Notes: a model not told the origin generated them from the letters alone. 64,000 nucleotides of DNA from Brasenia schreberi (GCA_036023115.1 JAYKKT010000080.1:7763501-7827500), one strand, 5' to 3'. Shown: positions 11,168 through 22,719, counted from the stretch's first letter. Made by a program: numbers and translations.

Positions 11168-12940
11168 TCAGATCACACTTACGGCTCCTAATATCAGGGC
11201 ACCTGGTGATGATTTGTTGTGAACAGTCAGCCGAGGGAAAGCAATTGTGAGCTCCAAATCAGCAGGCTCGATCGATGCGAATGAGGGCAACGATTGGAAA
11301 CCCAGTCCAAGAGATGAACCGAGCTGTTCATGTGATGAGCAAGTAGAGACCATATGTTCAGAAGATGCCAATGGAATGACACCACTTTCCAAGTGATTTT
11401 CCACCATTAGTTCAGATTTTTCTGGTTTCCTGAGATTGCTCAGTTGAGTATCATCATGAACTCCAGAGGAAACTCCAGTGAGGGACAAGGTAAGATCAGG
11501 TAAATTGCGCGGAACTGAATCCTTGCTCACCAAAGAGATTTCATCCTTACTCATCAAAGAGGCCTGATTGACGCTCGAATCTTGACTTAGAGCTTTGCTG
11601 CTGCTTCCCACCTGCAGCAAATTGGTTCACATGAAATTCAATTCCATGACAATCTTGATTGTGAATGAAGCTATAGGGATCTAATATTTCTGTGCACGAA
11701 ATACCACCACATCGAAAAGGCTCGACCGCCGCTTCTTGTTAAGGCTAGCCTGCCTGAGAAAATACTTCTGGGCATGACTTGCTACTTGGGTGGGAGTCCT
11801 GGTAGCCACATAATTCCTTGATATTCCCCTCCAGTTACCTTTCCCAAGCTTCTCAAGCCCTGCTAGAAATGTTCTGTGTTCTTCCTCCGTCCATGGAACC
11901 CCTGAAAAGCATAATAGCTTATTTAAGCACTATAACAAACTCACAAACAACAAATAGCAATTTCAGTTAAAAGCAAATATTATATATTCTTAATCAAAGC
12001 CATGAAAGACAAACATGGGAAGAAATTAAAGTTGTAATCTCTCAAATCGCGGAAATAGGATATAGTATTTAAGAAGTAGCAAGACCACATGAAATCTAAC
12101 TTACATTTAATAATAAAAAAGCACAAAAGTAAACAACAACAACTAAGAATTTTTCCATACTAGATGGCGTCGGCTATATAGATTCTTTGTTTCTACGGAG
12201 CCCTATCATAATTTGTAAAATTCATGGTAAACAAGTTTGGCAAAGTTTTATGTTGGTTGTCGGAAGCCTAATGCAATTCTCTTCTTTTATTCGAGCTTGG
12301 GACCGATGATTCCTTACATGGACGGAGTTTATTAAAAAAAAGCACGAAAGTAGAAATTTATAATTCTCATCTTCCCACAATTCTAAACACATATATGTCA
12401 AAGAGCATCCATGTCAGAAAGCAAGCCATCTCTCACCAAATCAAAATATGATCGGAACTACACCCGGGAGGAGAAAAAGGCAAACAAAACACCCTAATGC
12501 AACAACCAGCTGCAGCTTTTAGCGTGGATTATACACAAAAAGCATCGCCAAGTGAAATTCAAACAAAAAGAACTTCCAATGGAAAAAAGAAAAGATAAAT
12601 TATGAGAAAACCAATCTGCCAGGTATATGATGGAAAACTTCCCAAGAATAAATTCAAAAGCAAGAATTGGTCACTCACCCTTCCTTCTCTCATGGATTCT
12701 ATTGAACGAATGCGCTAGCCCATCCGACAGATAACCATTATCAGCATTGACACTTCCATGGCTGTCGTCCACAGAATTAGCATGCGAAGGTGAAAGCACC
12801 TCCATGCTGACACTTTTCCTCATTAAGGAAGATGCCACCTGCAGCTGAACACCAAAAAGCTTGAAACCCCCTCCTATAGAAATATTGCAAGTCCTGGAAT
12901 TATGGCCATTGTTGCCACAATGTGAGCATTTCCTAACCAT
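11168..12940 (-). CDS. SHAQKYF-type one-repeat MYB transcription factor with CCHC knuckle
   Basis: Three exons: 12940-12679, 11901-11705, 11611-11168; phases fit (262+197+444 nt, 300 residues). Start ATG 12940-12938. The N-terminus has a perfect CX2CX4HX4C knuckle (C5, C8, H13, C18) in '[16 protein letters not shown]'. Exon 2 encodes one MYB repeat (residues 88-145) starting '[13 protein letters not shown]', with W91 and W111, ending in '[10 protein letters not shown]'. Exon 3 has an LxLxL repression-type motif 'LTLSL' (about 193-197) and a late 'LELTIAF' motif. This combination is that of the plant KUA1/MYBS3-like nuclear factors, which bind TATCCA/I-box-like sites and often repress. The exon 2 donor could be at 11705 or 11708, both in frame. 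A mini-element sits in intron 1. The paralogue is not resolved. Confidence 0.93.
12132..12335 (-). mobile_element. 204-bp RTE-derived mini-element (5' and 3' ends fused)
   Basis: The left part (12132-12211) is the complement of the RTE 3' end (caacaacaac...ccatactagatggcgtcggc...). The right part (12212-12335) is the complement of the RTE 5' end (...gttgtcggaagcctaatgca...). About 3 kb of body is missing. It is flanked by aaaaaagcacaaaagta (12115-12131) and aaaaaagcacgaaagta (12336-12352), a 17-bp target duplication with one mismatch. It therefore moved as a short unit. It lies in intron 1 of the MYB gene. Confidence 0.8.
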
Positions 12941-13000
12941 TCTCACCCAAAATTCTCACAGGCCACCGACACATAAAGTCAAGTCGGATAGAAAGAAGTG

Positions 13001-13010
13001 CTTTATATAT
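13001..13010 (-). promoter_or_regulatory. TATA box of the MYB gene
   Basis: The minus strand reads atatataaag, 61-70 bases upstream of the start ATG at 12940, the usual spacing for a plant promoter with a short 5' UTR. Confidence 0.55.
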
Positions 13011-13269
13011 TGAGAGAGCAAGTCCAAGGGAGGCACCGAATTGGTTGGGCAGTTTTTTTTAGTGAATATTTTCTCATTGGCAGGCACTGCTTCCTTTTAG
13101 TGCTTCATCCCCACGGATGGGAAAAAGTGGCCAATGATATGAAGGGTGTTGAGGCGGAGGCAGCTAATTGGATGACGTTGGGTAACTGGGAGATGAAATC
13201 TAGTAATCAGAGGTTGGCATTCTTGTTCTTTTCTTTATATTCTTTTGCTTTTAATAAAGAGCTTCTTTA

Positions 13270-13560
13270 TTTGAAAGGGGCCCGCGGTTCCAACTGGAAC
13301 CGAACATTTCTTGGCTGAAACCGAAGGTGAAAACGGGGACAACCCAGTTCGGTTTCAGTTCCACCTTTCGCAAAACCAGAATCGGAACCAATGATTCCAA
13401 ACTGCAGGTTTGAATATTTAAAAAAATCCTTAAATTTTTAAATACTTTTGACTGATTCTGGATAGGATAGGATTCAAGTTGGAATCGCTTCAAAACCGAT
13501 GGTTCTAGAATCGTAATTGGAACCGGCCTGGAGCTTGTTCGGTTGTGGTTCTGGTTTCAA
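13270..13560. repeat. Degenerate GGTTCC/GAACCG-rich element
   Basis: Many imperfect ggttcc/ggaaccg runs in both orientations (for example ggttccaactggaaccgaac at 13284). The same composition recurs at 52480-53095, 54236-54395 and 55088-55140. It looks like an old family of short transposon-derived repeats. No target duplication was found. Confidence 0.4.
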
Positions 13561-14692
13561 AGTAACCAAAACTGGCCATGTCTATATGGGGAAACTTGCC
13601 TTAGTCTTGTTTCTTTGGTGAAGTATATGTTGAAGCCTGGAGGACCCCGACTAATCCTGCTCGAGTCAGGTCGCGCCCGCAGTGGAGGTAAAGCTCTCCC
13701 ATCATTCGTTTTCTCCATCGACAAGGTCGGAACTCGAGCGTTTGCTTAAGGGGCGCAAGTTCTTGGACCAACTAAGCATTGCTGGCTACTTGTTCTTAAT
13801 TCATGATGGGTTGATGGCAATTAGTTAGCGTTTGGGAGCTTATGGCGGATCAAGGATTTCACAGATAGGCAACTACAGGATTTTAAAGGAACCGGAGTTG
13901 GGAAAAAGTTACGAAGTTCCATATTTTTGTTTGCAAATATAACTTACATGAATTCAAACTCTAGAGCTGAAGAAATCTGTCGTAGAGTTGACCTTCTAAC
14001 ATTGTTAACTTGGTTGTCCCGCAACAGTTCGTAGTCAATGGACATGGCGGATGCTTGGTGTGTGGGTGGAGGCAAATCGAAGCTTTTGAGATGAAGACCA
14101 GGCTGATACCTACTGAGTTAAATGCTAGGTCAAGACGCACAAGGGTGAGCAAAAGGAGAAAGAGGAGGTTGGATCTCTCACAGCAGGTTGGGGGTTTGAT
14201 GCCGGAGTCTGCATCTAGTGGGATCTGCCTCTGAATGCAGAAAATGGTGTGCCCAAAGTGTGATCATGTATGGATGGGCATGACATTTGAATCAAGGAGC
14301 ATATCTGTTAATAAAACATGACTCGAGTGTGAGAGTATCAAGGAGATAATCTATATTATTGTCCTATATCCTTAGGCATGGTACCATGCTTATATTTGCT
14401 TAGTGACTTAATTATGATATCAAAATATGGAGATATTTAAATGGTATATAAGTTGAGGTCCCTGAAGGTCCAAATTCTAAACAGCCTTTAAATAGGATTT
14501 AGCACTTCAGAGTGAAGATGATGGTAGGATTTAGTTCTCAATGCTTTCTCCCTTCTTTTTGAAGCAGATACTTTTTAAAACAGGTACTTAACTAGTTGGG
14601 CTGCATGAAACTGTATGTGAGCTTTTGTTATTCTTGTGTATATAGAGATGTTTGAGTGTCATGTTATCCCTGCACATTTAGTTAGATGTGAT

Positions 14693-14694
<2 letters not shown>

Positions 14695-14783
<89 letters not shown>

Positions 14784-14802
14784 TGTGTGCGTGTGTGTGT
14801 GT
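14695..14802. repeat. Long CT microsatellite followed by TG tract
   Basis: Uninterrupted CT dinucleotides from 14695 to 14780 (43 units), then ttgtgtgtgcgtgtgtgtgtg. Highly length-variable in nature; a likely polymorphic marker. Confidence 0.95.
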
Positions 14803-16097
14803 TTTAGGGGCACGCACACGGAGGCATGCAACACGTACAACCCTTTAAAGTTGTGGTATAGCATGGCCACTTGTGACAGCAGCTGCACTTGGCAAAATTG
14901 CTCGCTTATATTATGCCCACTTCAACAGGAAGCAAAATGTCCTTCGGTGATGATTATGTTCTGTCCTAGAATGTAAAATTGATAGTACCATTTATTAAAC
15001 GAACCTCCGTGTGTGTGTGTGAGAGAGAGAGAGAGGGAGAGAGAGAGACGTCTGTATTTGATCTTTTTAGTTTTTTTTAATAATACACAGAAACAGGAGA
15101 CTGCTACAGGCTTTCTCTATTCGAGAAAAAAGTGAAATGACGTACGATGGAATTCTCATACTGATTTTCTTAAGAACCAATGAGTGAGTCAAAATGAAAA
15201 TTGCTGAATTGGATGCATGTTCTTGACCACTTACTCCCCTCTTAAAGCAGGCAAGTATCAACTGCCAATTGACTTCTGCTTCCAATATAATTGTGTTAAT
15301 ATGGTACAGGCCGATCTTGAGGGGCATTCAGGTGGGTTTACTGAAAGTAGGGCAAAGTTGAAACTTCTATGAAGTGAAAACATATCTGGAACAGGAATAT
15401 GGAAGAAAAGGCATACCATGTGAAAGGTGGGTTCTATCAGTCCTTTCGTTTTCTTCTCTCTGTCGGATAACAATCTGGTGGATAACCTCAGACAGGAAAA
15501 TTTCCATACAGTCATAAATAAATACATACATGCATACAATATATATATTATATAGAGAGAGTAATTAGATCCTGCCCACTACTGACAGCACTAACTCTTG
15601 TTTGATTATTACTTTTCAGGATATCATAAGTGTGATAACATTGTCTTTCATTTTTTTTTAACTCAACTTTTCTAAATTAGTTGGAGATTAACAGAATCTA
15701 GTTTATATGGGTGTGAGAAAGAGAACATTGTTTTCCATATTTTTGAAAACTTTTAACTTTTCTAAATTACTCTCATGTTAGGGATGAACATAATCTAGTT
15801 TTTCTATATATATAATAATCGGGTTTTCCTATATGTACATAATATAGATATACATATACATATATAGAGAGAGAAGGATCTTTTTCTAAGTAAACTAGTT
15901 CTTAGCATCGAACTTTCCCTGTAAAAGAATGCGATTATTTTTGTAGGCCCTCACCCGGGATGACCTCCAAAAACCTGGTAAACCTCAAAAGCCTCAATCT
16001 TTTCTCCGCAATCAGATAGATATATATATGTGTTGTATTATGGTGGTCATCAATGCCAGACGCTCTTTCGATGGACTCCCCACTATCGTAGCATAAC

Positions 16098-16101
<4 letters not shown>

Positions 16102-16153
<52 letters not shown>
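16102..16153. repeat. CT microsatellite
   Basis: Perfect TC/CT dinucleotide run of 26 units. Confidence 0.95.
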
Positions 16154-16156
<3 letters not shown>

Positions 16157-16921
16157 GCACATCTGCAGAACACACGCACAACGGCTATCAAGACTTCTCA
16201 TGCAATATTACTACTGAGGTCATTAATCTTTTTATACCACTTGCTAAGAAGATTATCCTAGTCCGATGCCAAGTTGCATTATTCAATTGTACTTGTTGGG
16301 AATACCAAAACCCACTCTGCTTGGCTGCACGATACTTTCTTCTTAATCTTTATCATTAAGAAGAATCGCCCTTTCTTTTGAAGTAATTAAAGCTGGAACT
16401 TCAGAATTCTGCCACCATTCATTATAATTGTTTGACTTTTAAAATCCAACTGCGTTTGAGATATGCTCCTTAAAGTACTCCACCAGCTATCAGTTTATAC
16501 TTCTTTAATCTTAAGCACATATTCATCGTTTATAAAGCATTTAATCTGCCAACTTTTTGAATTATCTCTTGTTAATTTTCTGAAGGGTAGGCTTTTCAGT
16601 TATTTAAGGTCCCAATTGCACGAAACTTTTATTCCGAAGGTTTTTTATGTGCAATGGAGTTTATAGAGAAAATTCTAAGGTGACCTCAATAGCTAATGGT
16701 TGCCGTGGGATTGTATTAGAGCCTACGGTTAAACTCGTGGGCTATTTTGGGGCCCATGGTCTTAAACAGCAGACTATTGTTACAGTCGGCCTCTGCCAAC
16801 AGATACGTTCCTGTTAGAGACGACTATAAGTTCGCTACTGCAAAATTTTTACATGTTTTAATGCTTGACGAGGTTCATAATGCATTTTTTCTCACAAATA
16901 CCGTCTTTTAAAGTATAAGTT

Positions 16922-17024
16922 TAGCACGAACCCCAATAGCTCACCTGGCTAGGGGGTCGACTCACAGGATAAAGGTCATGAGTTCTATCTGGCTTCAGCC
17001 TTCCCACTGTACTCAAAAAAGAAA
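16922..17024 (+). mobile_element. tRNA-derived SINE, copy 1
   Basis: Contains an A-box-like tagctcacctgg (16937-16948) and a B-box-like ggtcatgagttcta (16974-16987), 25 bases between them, like the internal RNA polymerase III promoter of tRNA-derived SINEs. An A-rich tail (actcaaaaaagaaaag) follows. It is flanked by the imperfect pair agtataagttta (16912-16923) and agtatacaggttt (17025-17037). About 86% alike to copy 2 by eye. Confidence 0.7.
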
Positions 17025-17129
17025 AGTATACAGGTTTGGTGCATTCTGTGTGACTAAGGCTTCAGAAAAACTTGTGGATATGATCTAAAGGCTGTTTAGT
17101 TGGCATTCTTTTTAACGCATACAAGTTTA

Positions 17130-17249
17130 GCACAAATGCCAATAGCTCACCTGGCTAGGGGGTAGATTCACAGGATAAAGATCATGAGTTCTATACGCAG
17201 GGCATGCATCTAGCTTCAGCCTCCGCATTGTACCAAAAAAGGAAAAGAG
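17130..17249 (+). mobile_element. tRNA-derived SINE, copy 2
   Basis: Same A-box tagctcacctgg and B-box-like gatcatgagttcta as copy 1, with a 15-bp extra block before the 3' part and a tail accaaaaaaggaaaag. It is flanked by a perfect 10-bp duplication tacaagttta (17120-17129 and 17250-17259), which marks insertion by retrotransposition. It is too degenerate around the acceptor stem to be a tRNA gene. Confidence 0.75.
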
Positions 17250-17259
17250 TACAAGTTTA

Positions 17260-19015
17260 ATGCATTCTAAGTTTCAGGTAGAAACTCAAGTGGCTATGGA
17301 TTCAATTCAACGACACCATATTCGTCTTGAACACACACACATATATATATACATATACATCCATACACAAAGCATTATAAGTCAAAAGAAACCGAATCTC
17401 TTCTATCTTCCTGAGAATAATAATAACAGTTAAATATTTAAAGATGCAATATAGGACTTGGTACTTTCACAGATAGATGTGGCTAAGATGTTCAAGTTAA
17501 ACCGTACAGTTTTCTCCCCATATGACATTGAAGGTGTGCACTGTGTCAGCGTGCAGATAAAAGGGCAAACATTGACAAGGAGCCACCGGCCAGGGAGTCT
17601 ACTCAAAAGAACCTTCGAGTGTCACGAGTTCCTAACAAGGAGCATGCATGAGTGGTAGGGACTTTCCTTCACATTGACAGCTCTAAATGTTACTCTTGCA
17701 AAAAAGTGCAAGCGGTTTCAAAAGGTAGAAAAGAGAATAGTCTGCCAAGAGAGAGAGTGTGTGGAATTGTATCTGTTCACCTGATGCTCATTCATGTTTG
17801 ATCATTAAATTTAATTGATTTTAAAAAAAATGATATGCCACCTATCTGTAAGTGCTTAGGTTATTAATGGTACATGCGTCTTAATAGATGTCCCTCATAC
17901 TCCAACAAGAATTTCACGACCTGCTCGGGTAGGCTCTTTGATCAACATAAGCTGCCATCGAATATATTTGAAACACGTAGAACTGCAGACCTTTATAAGC
18001 AGGCTGCTATACTTACCAGGATTGGATCCAGTCTTGGCTATGACCTATGGCATCGCTCGTTACCAAACCATATGAGGAATTGTTTAAAATGGGAGAATCA
18101 TTTCCTACTTACAAGTGACGTGTTTGATTTAGAGACATGGATATAACCTAGCAGGAGTGTAGAATTAACAATGTGCAAATGCGTTTTGGAAACAACTAAT
18201 CTCAGGCCTCTGTGTCTGTGACGCTCGAAATTTAGCAGCCAAACAATGTGACTTCCAACCAAACCCCAACACGTGGAAAACAAAGCAATATGCACCTGCA
18301 GCGACCTGACCTTTTGGTACGGATGGCGGAATGGCTCGGTGGAAAGACGGAAACGGCTAAGAAAAACTGGCGTGAGGGGAGACGAGAGTATAAATAAGAG
18401 GGAAGAAGAAACTAGGGGACCCCTCCGACATCTAAGAGTTCACTGTACATTATAGAATTCCGTCTTTTCTGTACATTTCGTTCTTTTACAATAGCAGGAG
18501 TAAAGTTAACATTTCATCATACATTACTGTTACGTGATTTCTACGGTATACAAGCTGTCTCTGCCTCTTAAAGGAAATCCAACTCCTCGGTGCTCTATTC
18601 CTGTGACCATAACATAGGTGAAGCTTCTTGATAGCCAAACCTAAGTTCACCCTCTTCCTAAGCCACACTACGATCCTATTGCAGTCAATTGGCTCGATCG
18701 GAGGTCGTTGGAAAAGCCAACCTTGTCCTTGTTTCTCAACACACTGCAACTGTTGTTTAGGAGAGAAGTCAATTTTCTCGACAACACACTCTCTCCATGT
18801 GTGTGTATGCACACGCTTGTGCATGTGTGCCGTCATATAAGCCACTGAGAACAAAGTGAAGGAGATGATGAAGAGGCACAGGAGAGAGGTTAACAGTATT
18901 AAAGAAACAAAGCAGCTTCGGCGTGCAATTCCACCAGACAGTACTATCACAAATGTAAATGTCATTTCCGGAGCCAGATGATCGGTTGGCGATCTTAGAC
19001 TTGACTGAAGATACA

Positions 19016-19019
<4 letters not shown>
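17260..19019. other. Intergenic region, no gene recognised
   Basis: A plus-strand ORF at 17874-18146 and a minus-strand ORF at 19020-18486 are open but show no domain I recognise. The second runs into the TA microsatellite and has no supporting splice or promoter context. I leave both unannotated. Confidence 0.35.

Positions 19020-19020
<1 letters not shown>

Positions 19021-19089
<69 letters not shown>
19021..19089. repeat. TA microsatellite
   Basis: Uninterrupted TA dinucleotides over about 69 bases. Further CT and TA-rich tracts at 19321-19410 lead directly into the caulimovirid. Confidence 0.95.
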
Positions 19090-19091
<2 letters not shown>

Positions 19092-19473
19092 AGAGAGAAC
19101 CTTGTATATGCTAACACGGTTACATGCTAGCATATCAAAATAAATCTCCACCGTTAAAAAGTACGCATATCTAATCAAGTATATAATAAATCAAAGCACT
19201 TAGAAAAGGTAATTGTACCTTTTTGCTTTTCTAATTAAATTTTTTACTAAATCTCTTTGTATGGATGCTTCATGTTTGTTTGGATATACAGGTATAGAAT
19301 GATACTAGCATATATGAGGCTCTCTCTCTCTCTCTACATGCCTATCTATCTCTCTATAAATGCCTATATATATATACATACATATATATATATATACATA
19401 TATATATCATTTTTTCATTTTTTATTCAGAACAATTAGTAAGATTACAGCAAGAAAATTGGAAAAATTTAGAC

Positions 19474-21381
19474 ATGAATGAAGATAAATATATCAAAACA
19501 ACAAGTAAAGAAAAAACAAATATAAACACAAATATACAAAATAGACTAGACAAATTAGACAACAAATTTGATGAAGTTATGTCAGAATTAAGACATTCAA
19601 ACCAAAGAGTTAGAAACTTAGAAAATTATTCAGATTCCACTACAGTTCCATCTGCAAATTTAGGGGGAAAAGAGGTAGTATTGATTGATTTAGTGAAAAA
19701 TTTACAAGACTTGATGCAAAATAATATAAGGACTTCACAACTTATACAAGAACAGTTAATGATGAATATAGAAAGTCAAAAACAACTTAGTCAGAATATA
19801 CAACATAGACCTAGTCAGACATATGAACCTAGTCAAAACAGACTCAGTCAAAAAAGTCAACAAAATAACGTTAGAAACGATATATTTAAAAATGATATAA
19901 AGATACGAGATACTGATAAGTTATCAGATAGTCCAATCATTGATAATAAGCAGAATGAAACTATACCTGAAATAGTAGATACTATGCCGGAAAACTTAGA
20001 TACAATATATACATCAGAACAGTGTATTGAAACAAATATAGCAACTCATACTCAAAAGGAAGTATCAACTCAGATTGAAGAATTTAACTATGTAGAATTG
20101 AATGTAATAACAAAACAATCAGATATAGAAGTATATGGAATTAGTAAGTCAGATTCAGACTCAGATATAAGTGAAACTTATACAGATTTGATCAATGCAA
20201 CAGAAAATGTAAAGATAGAACCTATAACACCAGCTAACAATGACGAAGCATCATCAAGTACTGCACAATCAACAGTTACACATAGAGATCATAAGAAACC
20301 CATGGAAGCAATTAGAGAAGATTATGGAAGAGATGATAAACAAAATAAGTTATGGAAATCAAGAATGGAAAAACAAGTATTAACTAGAAAAACACATGAA
20401 ACAGGTATATTAGATTTAGATTGTCAACAAGATCTAAGAAAAACTATAGATATATGGTATTCAGAAATTATGAAACATTTAATGGAAGCACAGATAGACT
20501 TAGCAAACACATCAACATATATAGAAACATCATTTGTAGGAAATGTATTGAAATGGTTTAACCAATTACCACATGAAACAATAGATGCATTAAGAAAAAT
20601 AACAGATATATCAGGAAATGTAACAACACATGTTAAGGATATATTGAACAAGTATGAATATCTAATTAAAGGAGAATTTTTAAATACAAACGCAGATTCA
20701 AATTATACACAAATTCAGAAAGAACAGGCAAGAAGAGGACTTATGGAAATAGTTATTTGTGATATGTGTTATTTAGATGATTATATATGTGCATATAGTA
20801 AGTATTATTACGAAGCATGTTTAAAAAATGAAGAGAAAAAAACTACACATGAAATCTTTTATCAAAAGCTACCTAAACCACTTAATGAACAAATTATAAA
20901 AGACTTCAATGAAAGATGTAAGACAGAAACATTAGGAGCAAGAATAGAATTTATGAAACAATGGTATACAGATAAATGTATTCAGATAAAGAATGAAAGA
21001 AAAATGAAACATATATTTAGAGATCAATTTAAATGTTGTACAAATTATGAAGCACCGAAATTAGGATGTAGTAAAAGATATCCAAGAAAATCTAAAAATA
21101 AGAAGAAATTTAAGAAGAAAAAATTTAAGAAATATATAAAACAAAGATTCAAATATAGAAAACCAAATAGAAAATATTTTGTAAAAAGAAAAAAGTATAT
21201 ACAAAACTACACAAAGAATCCAAAAGAATGTAAATGTTATAATTGTGGCAAGCTAGGACATATAGCAAAAGATTGTAGACTACCAAAAACAAAACAAGTA
21301 CAATTATTAACAACAGAAAAATACATAAGCTTAGAAATAGCTATGTTAGAACAAATACAATTTGAAGATAATGATATATGA
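19474..21381 (+). CDS. Caulimovirid capsid (coat) protein with zinc knuckle
   Basis: The frame is open from 19360, but its first residues are read from TA simple repeat; the ATG at 19474 is the better start and gives about 635 residues. In order: a Lys/Asn-rich N-terminal part with heptad-like stretches (coiled coil likely), an acidic middle, a capsid-like domain (roughly nucleotides 20330-20990), a very basic tract (21060-21200) and a CX2CX4HX4C knuckle 'CYNCGKLGHIAKDC' at 21235-21276. The basic tract and knuckle bind pregenomic RNA in caulimovirid and retroviral nucleocapsids. The stop is followed at once by an overlapping acidic ORF. Unlike most caulimovirids, the capsid lies upstream of the movement protein. 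Confidence 0.85.
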   Translation: MNEDKYIKTTSKEKTNINTNIQNRLDKLDNKFDEVMSELRHSNQRVRNLENYSDSTTVPSANLGGKEVVLIDLVKNLQDLMQNNIRTSQLIQEQLMMNIESQKQLSQNIQHRPSQTYEPSQNRLSQKSQQNNVRNDIFKNDIKIRDTDKLSDSPIIDNKQNETIPEIVDTMPENLDTIYTSEQCIETNIATHTQKEVSTQIEEFNYVELNVITKQSDIEVYGISKSDSDSDISETYTDLINATENVKIEPITPANNDEASSSTAQSTVTHRDHKKPMEAIREDYGRDDKQNKLWKSRMEKQVLTRKTHETGILDLDCQQDLRKTIDIWYSEIMKHLMEAQIDLANTSTYIETSFVGNVLKWFNQLPHETIDALRKITDISGNVTTHVKDILNKYEYLIKGEFLNTNADSNYTQIQKEQARRGLMEIVICDMCYLDDYICAYSKYYYEACLKNEEKKTTHEIFYQKLPKPLNEQIIKDFNERCKTETLGARIEFMKQWYTDKCIQIKNERKMKHIFRDQFKCCTNYEAPKLGCSKRYPRKSKNKKKFKKKKFKKYIKQRFKYRKPNRKYFVKRKKYIQNYTKNPKECKCYNCGKLGHIAKDCRLPKTKQVQLLTTEKYISLEIAMLEQIQFEDNDI

Positions 21382-21490
21382 AATACAAGACAATGAATCA
21401 CAAGATATTGAAATAGATACATCACAATCCAGTGAAACAGAAACAGATAGTACTACAGATTTAACAGAAACGGATTCAGAAAATGACTGA
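21371..21490 (+). CDS. Small acidic ORF between capsid and movement protein
   Basis: A 39-residue ORF rich in Asp, Glu, Ser and Thr. Its ATG lies inside the last codons of the capsid ORF and its TGA overlaps the ATG of the next ORF (atgactga, 21483-21490). Caulimovirid capsid precursors often end in an acidic tail, so it may be a displaced capsid tail or a separate peptide made by termination-reinitiation. The overlaps at both ends argue for a designed arrangement. No homologue recognised. Confidence 0.5.
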   Translation: MIYEIQDNESQDIEIDTSQSSETETDSTTDLTETDSEND

Positions 21491-22715
21491 AAAAGATATA
21501 GTAAAATTAGAAGATATCATGTATCAAGAGGAAGATAATGAGACAGGATGTACACAAAAGATAATCTTTGATAAGAAGTTATTTCAAAAAATAGATAAAC
21601 AAGAATTAAGTATAAACAAAGATAAGATATTTAACATACCAAGATTTAAAAACTTATTAAGTAAAAGAATAGAAGAATACTATATAATAAACAAAAGAGA
21701 ACATTGTATAGATATAAAAGAAGCTATAGGAAAAACTAGAGTACCCTTAGTTAATAAACAAGTTATTAAACAAGAACTTAGTCAAATAAAAAGTAAAGAA
21801 CAAATGAAATATATATACTTTGGAGCACTAGAAATTATGATCAAAGCATGTTTTAAAGAAGGTATTGATACACCTATAGAATTATATTTAGCAGATGACA
21901 GAATTATCAAACCCATAGATAAAGCTATTATAGCTAAAATGAAAGGCAATTTGATCTATCAAAGACTAAAATTTATTATAGCACCAAATTATACAGTAGC
22001 ACTTACAGATGCAAATATAGACAAAGCATTAGTATTATACTGGAAGTTATCAGGAATAGAATTAAAACAAGGAAATAAAGTTATGACAATAAAAGGTAAA
22101 AGTTGTTATATAGTAACAAACAAACATCATATATCAGCTACAAAAAAGATAGATACAATTCAGATAGAAAATCCATTCAAGGAATTGATACAAGTTATTG
22201 AACCTGAAGAATATAGATACATAGAATCAGATGATAAAGAATTAAGCATTATAACAGACAGATTTAAAAACTTAGATTCAGAAGCAAGTACAAGTAATAC
22301 AAAAGATATTGTACCAATACAATTCATAGAAACACCAAGCAGTGAAAGACAATTTTTTATACAAGGAATTATGAATGATCAGTTATATCCTATTCTGATA
22401 GACACAGGATCAGGAGAAAATTATGTAACACCAGACATAGTTAGAAATGAATTAATCATACCAAGTAATCATCGTTATAAAGATTTACAAGGAAAAATTT
22501 ATACAAGTAGAGGAATGAATATAAAAGAAGTTATTATTGAGAATCATAAGATACAGATAGAATTTCAAATTCAACAAGAAAGAATAGATCATAAGGTAGA
22601 TATTATACTAGGTACAAAATGGTTAGATATGATGACACAATACAAGATAGAAAAACATTTTATAGAGATAAGACATTCAGATAAGACAATAGTCATACCC
22701 AGGATAAATAGATAA
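21483..22715 (+). CDS. Caulimovirid movement protein (30K type) fused to aspartic protease
   Basis: 410 residues. The N-terminal two thirds hold a 30K-superfamily movement domain: 'YIYFGALEIMIKACF' (about 109-123), 'EGIDTPIELYLADDRI' with the conserved Asp (about 138). It would widen plasmodesmata and move virus between cells. The C-terminal part has a retropepsin-like 'LIDTGSGENYVTPDIV' (catalytic D307, DTGS) and the second-half motif 'DIILGTKWL' (about 373-380). The frame is unbroken. A movement-protease fusion placed before another protease ORF is unusual; see the next entry. The domain calls are by motif. Confidence 0.82.
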   Translation: MTEKDIVKLEDIMYQEEDNETGCTQKIIFDKKLFQKIDKQELSINKDKIFNIPRFKNLLSKRIEEYYIINKREHCIDIKEAIGKTRVPLVNKQVIKQELSQIKSKEQMKYIYFGALEIMIKACFKEGIDTPIELYLADDRIIKPIDKAIIAKMKGNLIYQRLKFIIAPNYTVALTDANIDKALVLYWKLSGIELKQGNKVMTIKGKSCYIVTNKHHISATKKIDTIQIENPFKELIQVIEPEEYRYIESDDKELSIITDRFKNLDSEASTSNTKDIVPIQFIETPSSERQFFIQGIMNDQLYPILIDTGSGENYVTPDIVRNELIIPSNHRYKDLQGKIYTSRGMNIKEVIIENHKIQIEFQIQQERIDHKVDIILGTKWLDMMTQYKIEKHFIEIRHSDKTIVIPRINR

Positions 22716-22719
22716 GACA

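Larger units (their letters stand above)
13561..16911. other. Intergenic region, microsatellites only
   Basis: No gene recognised on either strand. It contains (CT)43 followed by a TG run at 14695-14802, a short GT/GA tract (15010-15048) and a CT tract at 16102-16153. Short ORFs over these tracts are artefacts. Confidence 0.45.

Noticed and set aside
16937..16987. tRNA gene
   Set aside because: A- and B-box-like words are present, but no cloverleaf or acceptor stem can be formed; SINE with A-rich tail and duplication instead.
18320..18420. Possible promoter (tataaataag near 18390) with ggggacccct palindrome
   Set aside because: No downstream gene on the plus strand can be supported; left unannotated.
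18486..19178. 230-residue minus-strand ORF
   Set aside because: A large part of the N-terminus is Tyr-Ile repeats read from the TA microsatellite; the remainder has no domain or splice context I can support.
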